IMG/VR virus record: IMGVR_UViG_3300025120_000411
Coordinates: 1 to 27,961 of that record
DNA length: 27,961 bases
Origin: a virus
Reading direction: 5' to 3' (one strand)
This document shows, one piece after another, positions 13,800 through 20,237 of this stretch. A model generated the notes under the pieces. The model saw only the letters and a program-made list of their open reading frames with translations. It was not told the DNA's origin and ran no database searches. Made by a program: the position numbers and the translations under genes. The first letter of the stretch is position 1; each line of letters begins with the position of its first letter.

Positions 13800-14237
13800 T
13801 TAGAATTTTGACAAAAATTTAGCTATATGATTAACAAAAGGTAAAAGAGCTATTGCCATCATAAGATTTACTCCTGTATGCGCAATTGCAATACGTAAAG
13901 TATTACCGTGCGGCCAACCATCGGAAACTAAAAGGCCAGCTAACCAAATAGTACCTGTTGTTCCAATATTAGCGCCAAGTACGGCAGCTATTGCTGCTGG
14001 AAGAGGAACAGCCCCCGAAGCTACTAGAGCAATAATAGCTGTAGTTGATAAACTAGATGATTGCCATAGTAGTGTCATTACGATCCCACCTAGGAACATA
14101 TAGATATAATTTCCTGTAAACCAAGCCAAATGATCCATATTACCCATTGATTTCATTCCACCTGAAAAAGTCTTAAGTCCGATATAAAAAATCACAAGAC
14201 CTACTAGGGTTGTGATAACGGGATTTCCTAAATCCAT
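13800..14237 (-). CDS. Half-size Na+/phosphate cotransporter domain protein
   Basis: 145 aa from ATG 14237 (SD AAGGTGAGTAAT; longer in-frame starts at 14276 and 14294 lack one). Contains one Na_Pi_cotrans repeat: membrane helices about 6-25, 41-60, 65-95 and 115-140, and the signature WQSSSLSTTAIIALVASGAV with the QSSS motif, followed by AAVLGANIGTTGT. Full-length NptA/YjbB proteins carry two such repeats plus a PhoU-like tail; here only one is present and the ends look intact, so it may act as a dimer. It could raise phosphate uptake in infected cells, a common phage strategy in the ocean; substrate is inferred from the family. Confidence 0.8.
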   Translation of the reverse strand: MDLGNPVITTLVGLVIFYIGLKTFSGGMKSMGNMDHLAWFTGNYIYMFLGGIVMTLLWQSSSLSTTAIIALVASGAVPLPAAIAAVLGANIGTTGTIWLAGLLVSDGWPHGNTLRIAIAHTGVNLMMAIALLPFVNHIAKFLSKF

Positions 14238-14300
14238 ATTACTCACCTTTTTAATTAATTGTTTTGTTTTTGACATTGTAAATACACATTTCAAAAGAAT

Positions 14301-14335
14301 AATAAGAGGCCACTAGACCTCTTATTTTTATTATA
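14301..14335 (-). terminator. Terminator hairpin abutting a -10-like TATAAT
   Basis: Minus strand AATAAGAGG-(8)-CCTCTTATT (14326-14301), 9-bp perfect arms, then ATTCTTTTG, a moderate U-tract. It would end the synthetase/tRNA transcript. TATAAT lies just before it (14335-14330), 3 nt from the 5' arm, repeating the layout at 7941-7995, but no convincing -35 is present, so the promoter part is weak. Confidence 0.6.
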
Positions 14336-14377
14336 GTACAAAATTGTTACAGTTTTGTGAAATTTAAAAATAAAAAT

Positions 14378-14462
14378 TGGCTGTGGAGGATGGAGTCGAA
14401 CCATCACGCCTTTCGGCACACGAGAAACAATCGTGCGTGTCTACCAGTTTCACCACCCCACA
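14378..14462 (-). tRNA. Unusual class II tRNA, anticodon GUU
   Basis: 85 nt including encoded CCA. Acceptor TGTGGGG pairs with CTCCACA (one G-U); D-stem GTG/CAC with loop AAACTGGTAGA; anticodon stem CACGA/TCGTG, loop TTGTTTC, so the anticodon is GUU (Asn codons) and base 37 is U; 13-nt variable region with GCC-GAAA-GGC hairpin; T-arm GATGG-TTCGACT-CCATC; discriminator G73. The long variable arm and D-loop are those of tRNA-Leu, while U1-A72, G73 and GUU are the features of tRNA-Asn. Position 37 is normally a purine. All stems pair, so this is not an obvious pseudogene. It starts 5 nt after the AsnRS-like gene. Confidence 0.88.
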
Positions 14463-14467
14463 ATAAA

Positions 14468-15310
14468 TTATGCTGCGAGAGGCATCTGAGTATCTAGCGC
14501 CGCTATCATACGAGTCATACCAATACCACCCCCTACACGAGGGAAGAAGTCAAACTTTAAAAATTCCTCAAGTTCTGCCTCTACGCGGTCTTTACCAAAT
14601 AAGTCAAATAACAGGTTTGCATACGCTCCATCGGTAATTGTGTGGAAAGTATCACGCATTTGATCTACGTTCGTAGAACGTTCAGCTGAACCGATTGTTT
14701 CCATACCACCTAAAATAACATCTATCTTACGACTTGTGCCATCGGCATTACGAGCCATGTTCCAAAACGGGCTAGTCATTTCAGGAAAATCTGTGATCAT
14801 AGTGCTACCAAATATTTCTTTCATCATTAGCTCTTCACCAGCCTCCATTTCGGTATCTGCGCTTAATCCAAAGTGCTTCTGCCATTCAGCATAAGACCGT
14901 ACTACAACATCACCAAAACCTCCGAAGCCTAAATACTCACAAAGCTCATAGTTCATATCTTTGAGATCATTAATGTCGCCTGGCATTTCAAATTCAAACA
15001 TTGGAAAGATGATATCATGCCTACCTGGAATTGCGTTTGGTTCTTGTCTGTAAGAAGTTGAGACACAAAAAAAGCCCTTTGAATCAGGCTGGGAAAGTAA
15101 TTCATGTTCTAACCACATCTGACCTGTTTGTGGAAGAGGCCAAACTTGATCTGCGTAGTTGTAGGTTGCTACATTAAAAGGGTCTTCACATGCAGCGAGT
15201 ATGCTTAGTCTATTTTGGGTATGGACTTCGAGAAATCCTTTGTCTAAAAAAAATGACCTTAAAAGGCCAACTGTATCTGTAAATTTCTGAGGGGATATTA
15301 ATTGAGTCAT
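14468..15310 (-). CDS. Stand-alone AsnRS/AspRS-type class II catalytic domain
   Basis: 280 aa from ATG 15310 (SD AAAGG; a GTG at 15340 lies in the leader U-tract). Class IIb synthetase core: motif 1 region GFLEVHTQ (25-31, the usual TP is TQ), LPQTGQMWLEHELL (59-72, the amino-acid pocket SGQLYLE of AsnRS), motif 2 YRQEPN...GRHDIIFPMFEFE (Arg88, Glu90), TDFPEMTSPFW (173-183, compare TDYPKEIKPFY of AsnRS), and motif 3 GGGIGMTRMIAAL (Arg267). There is no N-terminal anticodon-binding OB domain. Such fragments include archaeal AsnRS-related asparagine synthetase and AsnA; either asparagine synthesis or charging of the adjacent tRNA is possible. All three ATP-binding motifs appear usable. Its operon partner is the GUU tRNA 5 nt downstream. 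Confidence 0.85.
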   Translation of the reverse strand: MTQLISPQKFTDTVGLLRSFFLDKGFLEVHTQNRLSILAACEDPFNVATYNYADQVWPLPQTGQMWLEHELLSQPDSKGFFCVSTSYRQEPNAIPGRHDIIFPMFEFEMPGDINDLKDMNYELCEYLGFGGFGDVVVRSYAEWQKHFGLSADTEMEAGEELMMKEIFGSTMITDFPEMTSPFWNMARNADGTSRKIDVILGGMETIGSAERSTNVDQMRDTFHTITDGAYANLLFDLFGKDRVEAELEEFLKFDFFPRVGGGIGMTRMIAALDTQMPLAA

Positions 15311-15330
15311 TAAAAAACCTTTCTTTATAT

Positions 15331-15360
15331 AAAAAGACACGCAGATTTAAAACCTGCGTT
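15331..15360 (-). promoter_or_regulatory. Leader hairpin plus U-tract (possible attenuator)
   Basis: Minus strand ACGCAG...CTGCGT (15359-15339) can extend to nine pairs around a 3-nt loop, followed by GTCTTTTT. It lies between the promoter 15372-15400 (expected start near 15365) and the SD of the AsnRS-like gene, so the full hairpin is in the leader RNA. It could be an attenuator or simply end read-through from the genes upstream. No leader peptide frame is visible. Confidence 0.65.
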
Positions 15361-15371
15361 CAAATTAACCA

Positions 15372-15400
15372 ATTATATAAGATGTATAACCAAAGGGCAA
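15372..15400 (-). promoter_or_regulatory. Promoter TTGCCC-17-TATAAT for synthetase-tRNA unit
   Basis: Minus strand TTGCCC (15400-15395), 17 nt, TATAAT (15377-15372). Perfect -10 and optimal spacing. It gives the AsnRS-like gene and the tRNA their own transcription start, separate from the long metabolic run that ends at 15428. Confidence 0.75.
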
Positions 15401-15427
15401 GTTAAATTATTATTATTCTGCTAGTTT

Positions 15428-15625
15428 TTAGTCATCGGCTGGTTTCCAAGGCATACTAATGAACACTTCTCTTACCCACTCTGTGTATATTTCTTTAGCA
15501 AGTTCTGGATTCATATTATAGTGTTCTATTAGTGCGCCTTCTGGGTCACTATTAGTATAGTTGTCTGGGCGATTACGTTGAACTTTGTTCATAAATTGCC
15601 TATATTCGTCTGTAAGATCATTCAT
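15428..15625 (-). CDS. Conserved small hypothetical protein
   Basis: 65 aa, soluble, MNDLTDEYRQFMNKVQRNRP..., with ALIEHYNMNPELAKEIYTEW and VFISMPWKP. It begins 1 nt after the stop of the 2OG oxygenase and ends the metabolic gene run. No family recognised. Acidic and Trp/Tyr rich; perhaps a small partner of the oxygenase or binding protein, by position only. Confidence 0.6.
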   Translation of the reverse strand: MNDLTDEYRQFMNKVQRNRPDNYTNSDPEGALIEHYNMNPELAKEIYTEWVREVFISMPWKPADD

Positions 15626-15626
15626 A

Positions 15627-16487
15627 TTAATAACTCTGTGCTAGTCGCCACATTAAGTATTCCTTGCTCTCAATAGGTTCATATTTTGCTTCTGTATCAC
15701 GAAGATTACTTACAATAGTTCCTGGAGTAGGATCTACAAAGTGTGGCATACTATATCGTTCTTGATGTATATGGGTATTTACAACTCTATGTTTAGTGCT
15801 TACAAAGTAATCGTTAGTCCAACGTTGTAATAAATCACCTATATTCACTACGACACCACCCTCTGCATAAGGTACAGGATGCCAGACACCCCCTAAGTCC
15901 TGTACTTCAAGACCTGGCACATCATTAATCTGCCATAACAAGGTGATGGTGCCGTAGTCGCTGTGTTCGCCAATGCGCATTTGCTTTTTTTCAAGAGGGC
16001 CAGTATACGCAGGATAATGAATGACTCGCGTTGTATTATAAGGATTTTGATGCGCATCTACTAGTGTAGTGCCAGTATTCAGTATAGTATCAAACTTTTC
16101 TAGTATGCGTAGTGTTAAATCGTCTGCAATACGAACTGAATTTAGTGCTGTAACTTTAAAAAAATCTATCTCAGTAGGCCATAGGGAGTCAGGCATACGA
16201 GTATTATTGTAATTGAAACTTTCTTTCATGTCTTTAGGAGCAGTTGGGTCTACATTTTCTGCACCCATAACACTGTATCCTAGATTATTTTCTGCTTGAT
16301 AAGAGTACTTCTTTTTAACATCCAAGTTGAGTTCAAAAAATTGCTTCATATAATCAAACCAGTGATATATAATTTCTTGATCTTGTTTGTTTAATGTATT
16401 AGTAAAGACAGCGAAGCCCACAGTTGTGTAGGCTTCGCGAATCTCTTCCAGTACTGTGCTTGATTGGAAATCAATAACTGGAATCAT
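15627..16487 (-). CDS. Isopenicillin-N-synthase-like 2OG-Fe(II) dioxygenase
   Basis: 286 aa, full length for the IPNS/gibberellin-oxidase-like family. N-terminal domain IPVIDFQ...GFAVFTN; Fe ligands His175 and Asp177 (IGEHSDYGTITLL) and His233 (STKHRVVN); the 2-oxoglutarate-binding Arg244-Tyr-Ser246 in QERYSMPHF. All catalytic residues are present, so an active 2OG- and O2-dependent hydroxylase is expected. SD AGGAA before ATG. It lies 3 nt after the gene for a BMP-type binding protein; such oxygenases are often encoded beside nucleobase or amine transporters in marine bacteria, so its substrate may be what that protein binds. This last point is inference. Confidence 0.9.
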   Translation of the reverse strand: MIPVIDFQSSTVLEEIREAYTTVGFAVFTNTLNKQDQEIIYHWFDYMKQFFELNLDVKKKYSYQAENNLGYSVMGAENVDPTAPKDMKESFNYNNTRMPDSLWPTEIDFFKVTALNSVRIADDLTLRILEKFDTILNTGTTLVDAHQNPYNTTRVIHYPAYTGPLEKKQMRIGEHSDYGTITLLWQINDVPGLEVQDLGGVWHPVPYAEGGVVVNIGDLLQRWTNDYFVSTKHRVVNTHIHQERYSMPHFVDPTPGTIVSNLRDTEAKYEPIESKEYLMWRLAQSY

Positions 16488-16490
16488 AGT

Positions 16491-17570
16491 TTAGTTTCCT
16501 GGTACTGTAGCGTCAATGCCTTCAACATAATACATCATTGTATTAAGATGTGCATCGTCAGCTACTTCGCCGTCTTTAAGTTGAAGTTTACCAGTGTTGT
16601 CTTTGATAGGGCCGGTAAATGCAAAGTATTTACCATCAGAGATTGCTTGTTTAATCTCAGCAGCTTTCATCTTTACATTATCAGGCATATTAGTAAAGGG
16701 TGCCATTTGTACAGCTCCTTCATCCATATCACCAAAGTAGTTTTCTTTTTGCCAAGCACCAGCGATAACTTGTCCAACCTTCTTTACGTAGTAAGGTCCC
16801 CAGTTATCAATAGTTGCTGTAAGCTGTGCTTTAGGAGCAAATTTATACTGATCACTTGCTTGTCCAAATCCTAACTTACCTTGACTCTGTGCAGCTTGTA
16901 GGGGTGCGGGACTGTCAGTATGCTGTGCAACCATATCACAACCTTCTGCCATCATAACGTTAGCAGCATCTGCTTCTTTACTAGGGTTATACCAAGTATT
17001 TGCCCACACAATGTCGATATCAACATTCGGGTTCATCTTCTTAGCACCCATGTAGTAGGTATTGATTTCCCTAATAACTTCTGGAATAGGGTAGGCAGCT
17101 ACATAGCAAATTTTATTAGTTTTAGTCATCATACCAGCAATAATGCCCTGCACGTGTCGTGCTTGATATAGCCGCAAACCATATGAGCTCATGTTATCTG
17201 CTTGCTTATACCCTGTTGCATGTTCAAAATATACATTAGGGAACTCTTTAGCAACTTTTAACATTGGCTCCATATATCCAAACGAAGTAGCAAAGACGAT
17301 ATCATTAGTTTCTGCTAGCATACGAATTACGCGTTCTGCGTCCGGGCCGTACTTTACGCTTTCGACGTAAGATGTTTTTACTTTATCACCAAAAGCTTCT
17401 TCTACTTGTTGACGACCAATATCATGACGATAAGTCCATCCATGATCTCCAATGGGCCCGACATATACAAAACCTACTTTTACGGGGTCGGCTGCAAAAG
17501 CAAGTGAGGACATAAGTCCAAGAAACATACTGATAACAACAGTATGAAATAGTTTTTCAAAATAACGCAT
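16491..17570 (-). CDS. BMP/PnrA-family ABC transporter substrate-binding protein
   Basis: 359 aa periplasmic protein. Signal peptide about 1-26 ending SSLAFA before ADPVKV, with no lipobox, so a soluble SPase I product. Family motifs: KVGFVYVGPIGDHGWTYRHD (30-49), VFATSFGYMEPMLKVAKEFP, VYFEHATGY, GIIAGMMTK, WYNPSKEADAANVMMAEGCD and TIDNWGPYY. PF02608 members bind purine nucleosides or related compounds and deliver them to an ABC transporter. No permease or ATPase is present here, so it must use the host's. SD AAAGGAAATAAA. A phage-encoded scavenging protein for nucleobases would feed DNA synthesis; ligand identity is inferred from the family only. Confidence 0.92.
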   Translation of the reverse strand: MRYFEKLFHTVVISMFLGLMSSLAFAADPVKVGFVYVGPIGDHGWTYRHDIGRQQVEEAFGDKVKTSYVESVKYGPDAERVIRMLAETNDIVFATSFGYMEPMLKVAKEFPNVYFEHATGYKQADNMSSYGLRLYQARHVQGIIAGMMTKTNKICYVAAYPIPEVIREINTYYMGAKKMNPNVDIDIVWANTWYNPSKEADAANVMMAEGCDMVAQHTDSPAPLQAAQSQGKLGFGQASDQYKFAPKAQLTATIDNWGPYYVKKVGQVIAGAWQKENYFGDMDEGAVQMAPFTNMPDNVKMKAAEIKQAISDGKYFAFTGPIKDNTGKLQLKDGEVADDAHLNTMMYYVEGIDATVPGN

Positions 17571-17583
17571 TTTATTTCCTTTA

Positions 17584-18027
17584 TTAAGCTAGTGCTCTAA
17601 CCCGCGTTACAAGGCGGTCAGCACGGTTAGTTACTTGTCGATACCAACGAGAATCGACCATTTCATCAGCGGCACGATTCCAGTCACGTGCATCTACACC
17701 TGATTTCATACCTTTGAATTTAGATAGGCGCGGGCGCCCCATATTAAACATCATATTAGCTATGACCCGTTGAGCTTCTTCTGGCAAGTCGTCAAAGTCT
17801 GAGTATAGCTTGTTGCAGTCTGACAAGACTGTTTCGATATCTGATTCGAAGGCTTCAACGACTCTATCGTTATCGATGGTTGTGCCAACAGGTAATCCGC
17901 TTTCCGGATCACTATCCAGGACCAAATGGCCGATGCCAAAAGTAGGGTAGCCGAGATGATCGAGATATATTTCATTAACTTCGCCTTCATCAGCTGCAAG
18001 TTCCTCTCTTAATTTTTCAATGTTCAT
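17584..18027 (-). CDS. T4-type lysozyme endolysin (GH24)
   Basis: 147 aa muramidase, close to T4 gpe (164 aa). Catalytic triad spacing of T4 lysozyme: Glu14 in AADEGEVNEI, Asp23 in YLDHLGYP, Thr29 in TFGIGHL. Later helices include VIANMMFNMGRPRLSKFKGM, typical of the family, and a C-terminal WYRQVTNRADRLVTRVRALA. No signal peptide, so it needs a holin to reach the wall. Its stop and the next start are 13 nt apart. It sits inside the metabolic run rather than beside the spanins (4 kb away), which is unusual for lambda but ordinary in T4-like phages, where lysis genes are scattered. Confidence 0.93.
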   Translation of the reverse strand: MNIEKLREELAADEGEVNEIYLDHLGYPTFGIGHLVLDSDPESGLPVGTTIDNDRVVEAFESDIETVLSDCNKLYSDFDDLPEEAQRVIANMMFNMGRPRLSKFKGMKSGVDARDWNRAADEMVDSRWYRQVTNRADRLVTRVRALA

Positions 18028-18758
18028 TAATCATATCCTTTCTTTTCGTGTAATTTTTTCATATAATAATCTTCTCTATCCTCTTCCATTACTTTTCTCA
18101 TGCGTTGAACACTTTTTAACTCTTGTTTATCAAGTACAGTTACTTTTTGTGTCCAGTTATCACGTTTAACAGGGATGACTTGACAAATAGGGGTACCTGC
18201 AGGGATAATTACAGGTTTTCCTCCAGGCTCTAAGTCAGTGTGAAGAAAAGGAATGTTAACAACATTATTGTATACATCCGAATCTACTAAACCCGTTAAA
18301 GGAATAATAGGAGATTCTAATCTATTTATGCAAGGAACAAATAATGTAGAATAGTCTTTAGGAGTTTCGATAACCCAAGGATTCATGTACTTAAGAATAG
18401 TCATATTCTCAAAAGCAGAACCTCTAACTTGTGATGATGGGTGACTTTCAATAGGGTTCCACTTTTCCATAAGCATCTTATGTTGATCATCAATATAGGG
18501 AAGATGTATAACACCTTCAGGAGTTAATTCAATAATAACATCCATATGCATTAGCATAGTATAACCAGCAGTCATAGCATCTAAAAAAGGTATACAACGC
18601 TTTACAGAGGATACTTTACCTAGTTTATCATCTTCTACTTTAGGGGTAATGTTTTTAAACCACGACGGTACAACTTTTTTAGAGGGAAGCGGAGGTAATA
18701 CAATTTGATCAGGATAATCATGTATTAAATGAAATTTGATGGTTTTATTTGTTGGCAT
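18027..18758 (-). CDS. Conserved phage protein (DUF6065-like)
   Basis: 243 aa soluble protein. Conserved-looking blocks: PSWFKNITPKV, KRCIPFLDAMTAGYTMLMHM, a central Trp/His region (WNPIESHPSSQVRG) and a cupin-like stretch EPGGKPVIIPAGTPICQVIP with a charged C-terminus. This pattern is frequent in marine T4-like phages and matches what I recall as DUF6065. The beta-rich PGxPxxxIPxGxPxxQ section suggests a double-stranded beta-helix, but no clear metal triad is seen. One-base overlap with the lysozyme start. Function unknown. Confidence 0.65.
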   Translation of the reverse strand: MPTNKTIKFHLIHDYPDQIVLPPLPSKKVVPSWFKNITPKVEDDKLGKVSSVKRCIPFLDAMTAGYTMLMHMDVIIELTPEGVIHLPYIDDQHKMLMEKWNPIESHPSSQVRGSAFENMTILKYMNPWVIETPKDYSTLFVPCINRLESPIIPLTGLVDSDVYNNVVNIPFLHTDLEPGGKPVIIPAGTPICQVIPVKRDNWTQKVTVLDKQELKSVQRMRKVMEEDREDYYMKKLHEKKGYD

Positions 18759-18765
18759 TGACTAA

Positions 18766-18921
18766 CTATGTGTTTGATTTAACAAATGAGGATGGAATAT
18801 CTTCCATTGAATTTACAATTCTACCACAGGCGCATACGTCACAGGAACAATCTTTACACTCTGGCCCGTAGCAATGGCAGGAGTGACCGCAAGTTTTACA
18901 TATTTTATTGTCTGTAACCAT
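18766..18921 (-). CDS. Metallothionein-like Cys/His microprotein
   Basis: 51 aa; residues 8-33 contain nine cysteines and two histidines (C8, C11, H13, C15, H16, C17, C22, C25, C27, C30, C32) in CxxC and CxC steps, starting ICKTCGHSCHCYGPEC. This density is that of metallothioneins or a cluster-binding knuckle. ATG lies 3 nt after the stop of the preceding gene, and the next gene starts 7 nt after its stop, so it belongs to the run. No SD, so coupling is likely. It may bind Zn, Cu or Fe, or hold Fe-S-related metal for the AprB/oxygenase genes just upstream; function unknown. Confidence 0.7.
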   Translation of the reverse strand: MVTDNKICKTCGHSCHCYGPECKDCSCDVCACGRIVNSMEDIPSSFVKSNT

Positions 18922-18924
18922 TTT

Positions 18925-19152
18925 TTAATCAGTCTTTCTGATATCATAAATACGTTGCTCTTCGGGGCTAGTTGAATATATTTGAGGTATTGAGCAGTTT
19001 TCTTTAGGATTAACAACCCAGTTTAACTCTTGAATTAGTCTCGTATACCACATTTTGTCATGTTCGTCACTAGCTTTTTCTCTATCTTCTTTAAGTTGCT
19101 TTACTCTGACTGCTACATAGTCATGTGTTGTAGCGGCCAAGCCACGTCTCAT
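18925..19152 (-). CDS. Conserved small phage protein
   Basis: 75 aa, helical, MRRGLAATTHDYVAVRVKQL then REKASDEHDKMWYTRLIQEL NWV. The DKMWYxRLIQELNW block is one I recall from small marine-myovirus proteins. ATGA overlap with the oxygenase stop. No motif pointing to an enzymatic role. Confidence 0.65.
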   Translation of the reverse strand: MRRGLAATTHDYVAVRVKQLKEDREKASDEHDKMWYTRLIQELNWVVNPKENCSIPQIYSTSPEEQRIYDIRKTD

Positions 19153-20237
19153 GCTGCTACCTTGTTATTTTCAAGAATAGTTAAAGGATTCATCGGACTC
19201 ACGCCCAGCATATTACCCCATGCTTCGTAATAATGTCTCATGCCAACTTCATCATGAATTGTAGAGTTTTCATGACGACCGTGTAGAATGTTTCTCGATT
19301 CGGTACCTTCTCTCATTGTAGTGCCTTGACCAGCAACACCGATAAGATCTTCATGCAGATTACGACCAAACGGTCCCCAAATAGAATTGTGGTGTTTGAT
19401 TCTTGTTTGTCTTTCTTCTGGTGTATCACACTTAAGTCCGTATCCACGAAACTCAATCAACACTTTGTTTGGTCCAAGTGGTGTCACTGAATCTGACCTA
19501 TAGGCACTACCACGCAGGTTAAAGTTAAAGCCAGGGAACAGGTCAACCATGTACCATTGGTTTGGTGGGAGATTAGGAAAACTAAGATCGCCTCTATCCT
19601 CAAACCCATCGTATTCTTCGTAGTTGACTGTAAAAGAGCTGACATTGACATGCCCATTTTCAAAAGGAATATTTTTTCTAGCAAAATATTCATCATTAAA
19701 TCCACTCACTCTATTGAAGTAATGCATAAAGTCGTGATAAAACTCGGAATTGGTATCGTGCCATAACTTATAGTTGGTTTCAATCACTGCTTTGTGATAG
19801 TGAAACACTTCCATCTCTTCTGTGTCAATAGCATCAGCAATACAATCAAACGCACCTGCTGTCCACTCGTCTACAGACTGTGTAGGATTAGAGTCGAGTG
19901 TAACCCACACCATGCCACCATGATAAACTTCGCAATGAAGTTCTTTACCAACGGTTTCGTTGCTAGTCATATTACCTGCTACGCTATGAATGTTTTCTCC
20001 GAGATATGCTTTCACGACGTTGCCTGTGTTCCAAGCAACCACACGTTGTCCTGCAATCTGAGTTGTGCGGAAATCTCCTGCATTGTACATCTCAGAAATA
20101 TGGCACATAGGTACCCACACTTTTGAAAAGATATCTTCTTGTTCACGTAAGTAAATTTCGTGGTTATTGTAGCATTCGCTACTAATGTATTCAACTTTAG
20201 GTGTTTTAGTCCAGTTACTATGATTACGTGGTGGCAT
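19149..20237 (-). CDS. Ring-hydroxylating oxygenase alpha-like, Rieske domain missing
   Basis: 362 aa from ATG 20237 (SD GGGAGACTCAC; an upstream ATG at 20300 lies inside aprB without SD). The N-terminus IYLREQEDIFSKVWVPMCHI and AGDFRTTQIAGQRVV aligns with RHO alpha subunits, but where the Rieske CxH...CxxH should follow there are only about 22 residues (78-100) with no such motif before VYHGGMVWVTLD (104-115). The catalytic domain keeps NYKLWHDTN...FYHDFMH (His168, His172; spacing x3 instead of the usual x4) and HEDLIG (Asp297), a plausible mononuclear-iron triad. Electrons must come from a separate protein; the AprB-type Fe-S protein encoded just before it (14-nt overlap) is the obvious candidate. 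Substrate unknown. Confidence 0.75.
   Translation of the reverse strand: MPPRNHSNWTKTPKVEYISSECYNNHEIYLREQEDIFSKVWVPMCHISEMYNAGDFRTTQIAGQRVVAWNTGNVVKAYLGENIHSVAGNMTSNETVGKELHCEVYHGGMVWVTLDSNPTQSVDEWTAGAFDCIADAIDTEEMEVFHYHKAVIETNYKLWHDTNSEFYHDFMHYFNRVSGFNDEYFARKNIPFENGHVNVSSFTVNYEEYDGFEDRGDLSFPNLPPNQWYMVDLFPGFNFNLRGSAYRSDSVTPLGPNKVLIEFRGYGLKCDTPEERQTRIKHHNSIWGPFGRNLHEDLIGVAGQGTTMREGTESRNILHGRHENSTIHDEVGMRHYYEAWGNMLGVSPMNPLTILENNKVAA

Noticed and set aside
14378-14462. Reading the tRNA as an ordinary tRNA-Leu or tRNA-Ser.
   Set aside because: No stem alignment puts a Leu or Ser anticodon in the loop; the 5-bp stem CACGA/TCGTG fixes the loop as TTGTTTC.
19794-20126. Plus-strand frame of 110 codons.
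   Set aside because: Antisense to the oxygenase gene, high Cys/His from complement of Ala/Val codons, no SD or neighbours on that strand.
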